A stretch of DNA of 7,632 nt from Bacillota bacterium (GTDB lineage Bacteria; Bacillota; Bacilli; Bacillales; Cytobacillaceae), in contig JAUZPT010000131.1 in the NCBI GenBank assembly GCA_030705745.1, forward strand, positions 1 through 7,632, read 5' to 3'. Numbering within the stretch: position 1 is the stretch's first letter; each line of letters begins with the position of its first letter. The notes beneath the pieces are model-generated. The model searched no databases and was not told where the DNA came from. It saw only the letters and a list, made by a program, of their open reading frames with translations. Positions 1 to 5,362 of the stretch are shown piece by piece. A program made the position numbers and the translations under genes.

Positions 1-663
1 ATCACACATCACTATCTCTACTTCATTATCGGCAGCAAGCAAAGCCATAGCTGAATTCATCTTCACAGTGAAGCCGCCTGAATACAATAAAAATGGGACA
101 ACAAAAAGTTTCCGTGATGCTTTCTCAAGCATCACCTTCGCTTGTTTTCCGTAATCTGGAGAAGTGGTCAAATACCCAATTTCAAGCGGAATCCCCTTAT
201 TTACACGCAGCATTTCGGCAAGCGCTACAAATTCCATCGCTGCTCCCGCTTCCCGGCTTCCGTGGCCCACGAGAAGAACCGCATCCGCTTTACCCTCGCC
301 AAACCCCTTCTCTGTTAAACGTTTAAGCACCATGTCCATCATCACTTCATCGGATCCAAGCGGCGTTCCGTAACGAAAAGACATATGCGGATACATGATT
401 TTTGCTCGATGTATTTCAGCGGGGATGTCGACTTTCGCATGAATTCCCGGCAACAGTAAAATCGGAACAATCGTGATTTCGTTTGCTCCCGACTCAATAC
501 ACTGCTCGATCGCCTGAAGAATGGAGGGTGTGGCGTTCTCGAGAAAACCGAAGTTCTGTATCTCACAATCAACACTCGCCATTACGTTACGTATAAACGA
601 GATAAATCCCGCATTTCCGGACGCTCTTCTGCTGCCATGAGCAACGTAAACGATGCCTTCCAT
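1..663 (-). CDS. sirB: Sirohydrochlorin ferrochelatase SirB/CbiX (C-terminus cut by the window edge)
   Basis: This class II chelatase inserts Fe2+ into sirohydrochlorin, the last step of siroheme synthesis, in the cytoplasm. The frame is open for 221 codons from ATG at 663 to base 1 with no stop, so the 3' end is missing. It holds two tandem CbiX-like halves. The first has VAHGSR at residues 7-12 and a PGIH...DIP segment around 72-81; the second has VGHGSRE at 132-138 and a PFLLYSGG segment around 190-197. His9, Glu42 and His75 match, with an offset of one, the metal-binding His10, Glu43 and His76 I recall for B. subtilis SirB, so the N-terminal half should be the catalytic one. An AGGAGG at 679-674 sits 10 bases before the ATG, and the gene begins 21 bases after the nasF stop, so it is the fourth gene of the nirB operon. 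A cobalt chelatase (CbiX) role cannot be excluded from sequence alone, but the context favours siroheme. Confidence 0.93.
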   Translation of the reverse strand, partial: MEGIVYVAHGSRRASGNAGFISFIRNVMASVDCEIQNFGFLENATPSILQAIEQCIESGANEITIVPILLLPGIHAKVDIPAEIHRAKIMYPHMSFRYGTPLGSDEVMMDMVLKRLTEKGFGEGKADAVLLVGHGSREAGAAMEFVALAEMLRVNKGIPLEIGYLTTSPDYGKQAKVMLEKASRKLFVVPFLLYSGGFTVKMNSAMALLAADNEVEIVMCD

Positions 664-684
664 TGCTGACACACCTCCTCAGTA

Positions 685-2142
685 CTAAACATATTCAAGA
701 TGCCGTAAGCATTCAATAATGCCTTCCTTCGTTGCCATTTCAGGTATGAAAGCTTGGGCGATTCCCGCCGTTTCTGCTGCACTCGCGGTTTGTTTACCCA
801 TGCAGACGACCTCGAGCTTTTGCATGAGGTCATTCATATTGACACCGCATGCTTCCACCCCTTTCATAAACGGACGGACGGAGGCGGCACATGGGAAAAT
901 CATCACATTAGGCTCGGCTTCCTCAAGCATCCTTTTAAAAATAGGATAGAACTGCGTGTCGACTTCCTTTTTGCTTGTCACGAATGAATCGCATCCAGCA
1001 TAACGAATTTCGAGCTGCATGATTGAGTCATCACCAACAACGAGCACCTCGGCGGATGAAGGCATTTGCTCTACAAGCTTCACCAGAAACCCTCGCTCAT
1101 TCAAAGCGGTTTTTGTTTTTACAGAACCAGCAAGAAATTCCGCTCTTACTGTGCGAATGTCGATCTCTTTTTTCAAAAGAATGTTAAAAAATTCTGTAAC
1201 ACTTTCAGGCGATGCAAACAAGATGTGCCTGTAGGACTCCAATCGTTCTAACACTTGTTCATCCACATCGATAGCACTTCGTTTCCATTTTGGAAATTCG
1301 ATCACGTCTGCACCTTGCTCCATTAATTCCTGTGCGAGTCCACTCGGCTCTCCTCCGGTACGTGCGAGAATAATTTGCTTTCCGTATAGTGGTTTTTTCT
1401 CAAACCAGCTCAATTTTTCACGCAAGGAAATTACATTTCCTACAAGGATGATAGATGGATTGCAAAATTTGGCTTCCTTCACTTTTTCAGCAATGTCTGC
1501 AAGCGTTCCTTGCAGTGTTTTCTGGCGGCCAAAGGTCCCCCATTGTATCAGAATGACTGGGGTATTTGCCGGTTTTCCATGCAGAATTAAATTTTTGCAA
1601 ATGAATGGCAGGTTTGCCACACCCATGTAGAAAGCAATTGTATCGACACCGGTTGCAAGGCCTGCCCAGTCAAGGAGCGGCTTGCCGTTTTCCGATTTGT
1701 CATGTGCTGTGACCACCGCAAACGATTCCGCATATTCTCGGTGGGTAACCGGAATACCCGCATAAAGCGGAGCTGCAAGGCCGGATGAAATGCCAGGAAC
1801 AAGATCGAATGGAATCTGTTGATCTGCCAAAGCCGAAGCTTCTTCCCCCACTCGTCCGAAAACACCGGGATCACCGCCTTTAAGGCGGACAACCGTTTTT
1901 CCTTCTAGCGCTTTTGAGACGAGCAGTGCGTTGATTCCTTCCTGCCGAAGAATATGGCGGTCGGGCAATTTTCCGCAATAAATAAGCTCACAGTCTGCCG
2001 GAGCAAACTCTAAAAGCTTCGGATTGGCAAGCCGGTCATAAAGAATGACTTCCGCACGCTTAATGGCTTCCATTCCTTTCACCGTGATTAACGAAACATC
2101 GCCCGGCCCTGCTCCGACTAAATAAACTCTTCCTGGTTTCAT
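685..2142 (-). CDS. nasF: Uroporphyrinogen-III C-methyltransferase with fused HemD-like domain (NasF type)
   Basis: The N-terminal domain (about residues 3-245) is a SAM-dependent uroporphyrinogen-III C-methyltransferase (SUMT/CobA) that methylates C2 and C7 to give precorrin-2. Visible motifs are GAGPGD at 10-15, RLKGGDPGVFGR at 86-97 and VPGISS at 115-120. The C-terminal part (about 254-485) resembles uroporphyrinogen-III synthase (HemD), including a conserved-looking MGKQTASAAE segment near 448-457. The total of 485 residues is close to the 483 I recall for B. subtilis NasF. The frame is also open to an upstream ATG at 2202, but ATG 2142 is preferred: it has an AAAGGAAG ribosome binding site just upstream and starts where SUMT homology begins. 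The gene supplies siroheme precursor for NirB. It lies 82 bases after nirD and 21 bases before sirB. Whether the HemD-like domain is active cannot be told from sequence. Confidence 0.94.
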   Translation of the reverse strand: MKPGRVYLVGAGPGDVSLITVKGMEAIKRAEVILYDRLANPKLLEFAPADCELIYCGKLPDRHILRQEGINALLVSKALEGKTVVRLKGGDPGVFGRVGEEASALADQQIPFDLVPGISSGLAAPLYAGIPVTHREYAESFAVVTAHDKSENGKPLLDWAGLATGVDTIAFYMGVANLPFICKNLILHGKPANTPVILIQWGTFGRQKTLQGTLADIAEKVKEAKFCNPSIILVGNVISLREKLSWFEKKPLYGKQIILARTGGEPSGLAQELMEQGADVIEFPKWKRSAIDVDEQVLERLESYRHILFASPESVTEFFNILLKKEIDIRTVRAEFLAGSVKTKTALNERGFLVKLVEQMPSSAEVLVVGDDSIMQLEIRYAGCDSFVTSKKEVDTQFYPIFKRMLEEAEPNVMIFPCAASVRPFMKGVEACGVNMNDLMQKLEVVCMGKQTASAAETAGIAQAFIPEMATKEGIIECLRHLEYV

Positions 2143-2156
2143 CCTGTAACGCTTCC

Positions 2157-2230
2157 TTTCTTTTAAAAGCGCTAGAAGGGCTAGCCAGCTTTCAAAGTTC
2201 AAAAATTATATACTTTCTTTTCTTTTAAAA
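2157..2230. repeat. 12-bp direct repeat flanking the nirD-nasF gap
   Basis: The 12-mer tttcttttaaaa (plus strand) occurs at 2157-2168 and again at 2219-2230, offset by 62 bases. One copy overlaps the end of nirD and its stop codon; the other lies just upstream of the nasF ribosome binding site. The sequence is of low complexity, so chance is possible, but the two copies exactly bracket the only long gap inside the operon. Confidence 0.55.
2166..2192 (-). other. Intercistronic stem-loop between nirD and nasF
   Basis: On the minus-strand transcript AAAGC (2192-2188) pairs with GCTTT (2170-2166), and GCTAG (2185-2181) pairs with CTAGC (2175-2171). A TG bulge interrupts the 5' arm, and the loop is CCCTT. 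This makes ten base pairs in all. The uridine run after the stem is too short for a standard intrinsic terminator, so a stability, processing or attenuation element is more likely. It ends about 23 bases before the nasF start codon and so could affect nasF expression separately from nirBD. Confidence 0.5.
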
Positions 2231-2545
2231 AACCAAATACACATTTCCATCAGCAATCTCGACCTCAAATGTCTTCACTTGGCCTTTGTCAGGTGCCTGA
2301 ACTTTTCCATCGATCAATGAAATCTTCCAATCATACAACGGACAGAATACGTATTCTCCACTTACAAGTCCTTCGGCAAGACGATTGCCCTTCGGGTGCG
2401 GACTTCGGTTTTCAATGGCCCGAACCTCTCCTGTTGTTAGTTTGAATAAAACTATTTCTTGGTCCTCCAATTTGACGGCATATCCTGCGCGTATGGCGAG
2501 GTCATCATATTTGGCAACCGCCACGCGAGTAGCTGTTTGAATCAT
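2225..2545 (-). CDS. nirD: Nitrite reductase [NAD(P)H] small subunit NirD/NasE
   Basis: This is the small subunit of the cytoplasmic siroheme nitrite reductase and works with NirB to reduce nitrite to ammonium with NADH. At 106 residues it spans a Rieske-like fold, with SPH at 48-50 and CPLYDW at 68-73 in the two places where true Rieske proteins have CxH and CxxH. Only His50 and Cys68 of the four ligands remain; the others are Ser48 and Tyr71. It should therefore not hold a [2Fe-2S] cluster. Lack of the cluster is known for E. coli-type NirD, so this fits the family rather than showing damage. The ATG overlaps the nirB stop as ATGA (4 bases), which implies translational coupling; a GGGGAGTG ribosome binding site lies about 9 bases upstream, inside nirB. 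It corresponds to B. subtilis NasE, recalled as also about 106 residues. Confidence 0.94.
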   Translation of the reverse strand: MIQTATRVAVAKYDDLAIRAGYAVKLEDQEIVLFKLTTGEVRAIENRSPHPKGNRLAEGLVSGEYVFCPLYDWKISLIDGKVQAPDKGQVKTFEVEIADGNVYLVF

Positions 2546-4974
2546 TTGGAATCACTCCCCACGAAGGTGTTTTCTTTTGGATAATATTTTTGCTGAATGT
2601 CTTTGCTTTGAATCGCTTCATTCCACGGTTCATTATATCTTTGCAGCGTTTTGTCCATCCGTTCATTCAACGCTTTTCTTGTTTCTTCATTTGCCAGTAC
2701 CTTCTGGATATGCTCTAGACCTAGCCGGTCGAGCCATTTAGATGTCCGTTCTAAATAGCTCGCCGTTTCGCGGTAGTATTGAAGATATGCACCGGTCATT
2801 TCCATGACATCCTCCTGCGTCTTGACCGTGCATAAAAGTTCCCCGGCGCGCAGATCAACACCACCATTACCGGCCACGTAAATTTCCCATCCGCCGTCGA
2901 TTCCGACGAAGCCAATGTCTTTAATTCCCGCTTCCGCACAGTTTCTCGGACAGGCTGAAACGCCCATTTTGACTTTATGCGGGGTATCGATGCGTTCGAA
3001 TTTCTTTTCAAGCTCGATGCCGAGTGCCATTGAATCCTGAGTTCCATATCGGCAAAATTGCGCGCCGACACACGTCTTTACGGTACGAAGCGTTTTGCCA
3101 TACGCATAGCCTGAAGGCATTCCGAGTTCTTCCCACATTTGCGGCAGGTCTTCTTTTTTGACTCCAAAAAGTCCAATCCGTTGTCCGCCTGTTAATTTGA
3201 CGAGAGGCACATCGTATTTCTCGGCGACTTCAGCGATTTTCTTCAAGTCCTGAGCGTTTGTAACACCGCCGTACATTCTTGGGACAACTGAGTAGGTCCC
3301 GTCCTTTTGGATGTTGGCGTGCATTTTTTCATTCACTAACCGGGAGTCTCGATCCTCTTTGTACCCGTCCATGTAAATCATGCCAAGATAATAGTTCAGC
3401 GCAGGGCGGCACTTTGTGCAGCCTTCTTCATTTTTCCAGTCAAGGACGTACATCACTTCTTTTATGTTTGTTAATCCTTTTGCTTTTATTTCTTCCACCA
3501 CTTCATCGCGTGTTAACGACGTACAGCTGCACAAACTTGTTTTTTGAAGGTCGGAGTCAAATGAATCGCCCAATGTGTGTGCAAGAATTTTTCCGACCAA
3601 TGGTTTACATCTTCCGCAGGAGCGGCCCGCATTCGTACAGCCGCTAATTTGGTCAACCGTTGTCAGCCCCTGTGTTTTGATTGCCTCGACAATGGTACCC
3701 TTTGTAACGCCGTTACATCCGCATACCAATTCATCATTTGGCATCGAGGCGATATTGCTTTCTTCATCGCCGCTGTTTTCGGACTGGAGGATGGCGACAC
3801 TAGTCATGCCGCTCACATCTTCTTTTTTCATCAGCATTCTGAACAATTTTGTACTGTCCTTTGTATCGCCGTATAACACAATTCCGACAATGCGGTTATC
3901 CCGAATGACGATTTTTTTGTACACTCCATCAAATTCGTTGTGTACTTTGATCGATTTTGTGGATGCATCATCTAGAATTTCTCCTGCTGAGAACAAATCG
4001 ACACCTGATACTTTGAGGCCGGTTCCTGTCACCGAACCTTCATACGGAGCGGTCTCCTTACCGCAAAGGCGGTTGGCAAGCACCCTTGCTTGCTCATATA
4101 GCGGTGCGACGAGCCCGTACACGATTTCCCGGTGCTCTGCACATTCGCCCACCGCATAAATATTTGCTACGTTCGTTTCCATAAAATCGTTAACGACAAT
4201 GCCGCGATTCACATAAACGCCACTTTGCCGGGCTATTTCCGCGTTAGCTTTAATCCCAATCGCCATGACCACAAGATCGGCTTCCACTTCTGAACCATCT
4301 TTAAAACGAAGGCCTGTGACTCGTTCATCACCGAGTATTTCAACCGTTTGTTTTTCCATTAAGAAATTCATGCCCTGCGCCTCTAGCTCTTTTTTCAACA
4401 TAGAAGAAGCAGTTGGATCGAGCTGGCGCTCCATCAAATCAGGCATTAAATGAACAATATTCACTTCCATGCCCAGATTCAACAGTCCTCTAGCAGCCTC
4501 AAGCCCCAGCAGCCCGCCGCCAATGACAGCTGCTTTTTTATAGGTGCGGGAAACATTGATCATCATTTCACAATCATGAATATCACGGAAACCTGTTACA
4601 CCCTGCTTATCCGCACCGGGAATTGGTAGGATAAAAGAGTCAGAACCTGTGGCAATAATGAGTTCATCGTATTCCACCGTGCGTCCTTGATCGGTCACAA
4701 TAATTTTTTTGTCTGTATCTATCTTTATTGCCGTTTCTCCCATATATAACTGGATAGAATTTTCTTCATACCATTTGAGTGGATTCATGATAATATCGTC
4801 AAAGCTTGTATCTCCTTGAAGAAGCGTTGAAAGTTTGATGCGGTTATAATTAGGATGCGGTTCTTTTCCAAAAATTTTTATCTCAAATTCATCAGGGTTC
4901 GCTTTAAGAATTTCTTCAATCGTGCGGACACCAGCCATTCCATTTCCAATCATGACGAGTTTTTTCTTGTTCAT
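2542..4974 (-). CDS. nirB: Nitrite reductase [NAD(P)H] large subunit NirB/NasD
   Basis: This is the catalytic subunit that reduces nitrite to ammonium by six electrons, passing them from NADH through FAD and [2Fe-2S] centres to [4Fe-4S]-siroheme. It has 810 residues. The order is: FAD-binding GNGMAG at 10-15; NAD-binding VIGGGLLG at 150-157; a VGECAEH segment near 275; and a first BFD-type [2Fe-2S] domain with C418, C420, C453 and C456. A second BFD-type domain follows with C482, C484, C519 and C522. The sulfite/nitrite reductase domain then carries the siroheme/[4Fe-4S] cysteines C635, C641 (C-x5-C) and C675, C679 (C-x3-C). All expected cofactor ligands appear intact. The frame is open to 5115, but ATG 4974 is chosen: an AGGGAGAGG ribosome binding site sits just before it, the FAD motif follows at once, and the extra 47 codons cross the promoter. 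It is the first gene of the operon and overlaps nirD by 4 bases. Confidence 0.97.
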   Translation of the reverse strand: MNKKKLVMIGNGMAGVRTIEEILKANPDEFEIKIFGKEPHPNYNRIKLSTLLQGDTSFDDIIMNPLKWYEENSIQLYMGETAIKIDTDKKIIVTDQGRTVEYDELIIATGSDSFILPIPGADKQGVTGFRDIHDCEMMINVSRTYKKAAVIGGGLLGLEAARGLLNLGMEVNIVHLMPDLMERQLDPTASSMLKKELEAQGMNFLMEKQTVEILGDERVTGLRFKDGSEVEADLVVMAIGIKANAEIARQSGVYVNRGIVVNDFMETNVANIYAVGECAEHREIVYGLVAPLYEQARVLANRLCGKETAPYEGSVTGTGLKVSGVDLFSAGEILDDASTKSIKVHNEFDGVYKKIVIRDNRIVGIVLYGDTKDSTKLFRMLMKKEDVSGMTSVAILQSENSGDEESNIASMPNDELVCGCNGVTKGTIVEAIKTQGLTTVDQISGCTNAGRSCGRCKPLVGKILAHTLGDSFDSDLQKTSLCSCTSLTRDEVVEEIKAKGLTNIKEVMYVLDWKNEEGCTKCRPALNYYLGMIYMDGYKEDRDSRLVNEKMHANIQKDGTYSVVPRMYGGVTNAQDLKKIAEVAEKYDVPLVKLTGGQRIGLFGVKKEDLPQMWEELGMPSGYAYGKTLRTVKTCVGAQFCRYGTQDSMALGIELEKKFERIDTPHKVKMGVSACPRNCAEAGIKDIGFVGIDGGWEIYVAGNGGVDLRAGELLCTVKTQEDVMEMTGAYLQYYRETASYLERTSKWLDRLGLEHIQKVLANEETRKALNERMDKTLQRYNEPWNEAIQSKDIQQKYYPKENTFVGSDSK

Positions 4975-5019
4975 ATCGGGCCTCTCCCTGCAAATATATT
5001 CATTTACTAATATGTATTT

Positions 5020-5025
5020 ATTGTA
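5020..5025 (-). promoter_or_regulatory. Predicted -10 box of the nirB operon promoter
   Basis: TACAAT reads on the minus strand at 5025-5020, a 5 of 6 match to the sigma-A -10 consensus. It predicts a start near A5013 and a 5' leader of about 38 bases before the nirB ATG. No good -35 box is present; its place is partly taken by the palindrome at 5047-5062, centred 41.5 bases upstream of the predicted start. That is typical of a class II activator-dependent promoter. Confidence 0.65.
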
Positions 5026-5046
5026 ATTCCCTCTTAAAATAAAAAT

Positions 5047-5062
5047 TGTGACGAACGTCACA
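5047..5062. promoter_or_regulatory. Proximal Fnr/CRP-family operator at -41.5 of nirB
   Basis: TGTGACGAACGTCACA is a perfect palindrome with 7-bp arms and an AA centre. It matches the TGTGA-N6-TCACA Fnr consensus used in Bacillus. The 6-base spacer rules against TnrA, whose TGT-N-A/T-N-ACA halves are separated by seven. Its centre lies at exactly -41.5 from the start set by the TACAAT box, the standard class II activation position. B. subtilis-type bacilli are not known to use a cAMP-CRP system, so Fnr is the natural candidate. Confidence 0.75.
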
Positions 5063-5076
5063 TTTAAAACACCATG

Positions 5077-5092
5077 TGTGAATGGTTTCACA
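5077..5092. promoter_or_regulatory. Distal Fnr-like operator, also a fit to the Rex core
   Basis: TGTGAATGGTTTCACA is a second perfect TGTGA-N6-TCACA palindrome, centred 30 bp upstream of the first (about -71.5), so roughly on the same DNA face. Its arms TGTGAA/TTCACA with four bases between also fit the core of the Rex redox repressor site (TTGTGAA-N4-TTCACAA), lacking only the outermost T and A. It could bind a second Fnr dimer or Rex; sequence alone does not decide. Confidence 0.65.
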
Positions 5093-5117
5093 GGATTGTC
5101 ATAAAACAAAAACACAA

Positions 5118-5131
5118 TCTAATCGTTTACA
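5118..5131 (+). promoter_or_regulatory. Candidate CcpA cre site
   Basis: TCTAATCGTTTACA matches the cre consensus TGWAANCGNTNWCA at all specified positions except the second (C for G). It lies about 105-118 bases upstream of the predicted nirB start and about 80 bases upstream of the candidate -35 box for the plus-strand RsbR-family gene. A one-mismatch cre is rare in so short a region but not decisive. The target gene and the direction of control are unknown. Confidence 0.35.
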
Positions 5132-5140
5132 TTTTTGCTA

Positions 5141-5174
5141 GAAACAAATGAAAGCATAATATGGGCTTTGTTTC
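5141..5174. repeat. 8-bp inverted repeat in the divergent intergenic region
   Basis: GAAACAAA at 5141-5148 is matched by TTTGTTTC at 5167-5174, with an 18-base interval that also holds AAAGC and GCTTT-like segments able to pair. The interval is AT-rich and includes TAATAT. It could be an operator for the plus-strand gene or simply reflect base composition; no known regulator consensus was recognised. Confidence 0.35.
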
Positions 5175-5211
5175 CATGTGAATTTCCCCTCCATGTTATG
5201 TATACTTATAT

Positions 5212-5240
5212 TTGACAAACTGACATTATTTTCAGAAAAT
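5212..5240 (+). promoter_or_regulatory. Candidate sigma-A promoter for the RsbR-family gene
   Basis: A perfect -35 box TTGACA at 5212-5217 is followed after 17 bases by GAAAAT at 5235-5240, a 4 of 6 match to the -10 consensus. The start would fall near 5247 and give a leader of roughly 115 bases. The -10 is weak, so an alternative promoter is possible. A TATACT at 5201-5206 lacks a suitable -35 box. Confidence 0.4.
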
Positions 5241-5310
5241 CAATAGTAGAAGAATATTTTTATCCAAAGATCAAGCTATATAGAAACATATATTCAAGTG
5301 CGAGAGGATT

Positions 5311-5328
5311 GTGGAAATGGTTTTCCAC
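5311..5328 (+). other. Leader hairpin/palindrome upstream of the RsbR-family gene
   Basis: GTGGAAA at 5311-5317 pairs with TTTCCAC at 5322-5328 around a TGGT loop, a perfect 7-bp stem. It lies 22 bases before the GAGGAG ribosome binding site at 5351-5356. It could act as an mRNA leader hairpin or as a DNA operator. Its inner 16 bases share the central AATGGTTT and the overall design with the distal Fnr/Rex-like box at 5077-5092. Confidence 0.45.
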
Positions 5329-5362
5329 CGCCTATACGATGGGGAATATTGAGGAGAAAATG

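Noticed and set aside
93..833. Several short reading frames on both strands over sirB and the nasF end
   Set aside because: The minus-strand sirB frame running to the window edge and the nasF frame explain this region; the short frames have no homology or start signals.
2166..2192. Stem-loop called as a full rho-independent terminator
   Set aside because: Only a very short uridine stretch follows the stem and nasF lies just downstream in the same operon, so it is kept only as an intercistronic stem-loop.
3575..4159. 194-codon plus-strand reading frame inside nirB
   Set aside because: It is antisense to well-supported nirB coding sequence, has no recognisable motif and no ribosome binding site, and is a shadow frame.
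4985..5012. NsrR-like dyad in the nirB leader (ATATT...AATAT)
   Set aside because: The arms are only about five bases in very AT-rich DNA and do not fit the expected spacing well enough to call.
5047..5092. TnrA sites upstream of nirB
   Set aside because: TnrA boxes need a seven-base spacer between TGTNA and TNACA; both palindromes have six.
4975..5115. N-terminal extension of nirB to an upstream ATG (47 extra codons)
   Set aside because: It crosses both palindromes and the -10 box, lacks NirB homology and a ribosome binding site; ATG 4974 has a good one directly before the FAD motif.
5320..5347. Sigma-B-like promoter GTTTTC...GGGGAA before the RsbR-family gene
   Set aside because: The start would fall at or inside the GAGGAG ribosome binding site, leaving no usable leader, and the match to the consensus is only partial.
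5309..5362. TTG start for the RsbR-family gene adding 18 residues
   Set aside because: The nearby GAGAGGA is only about one base from the TTG, too close to work, while GAGGAG at 5351-5356 is well placed for ATG 5363.
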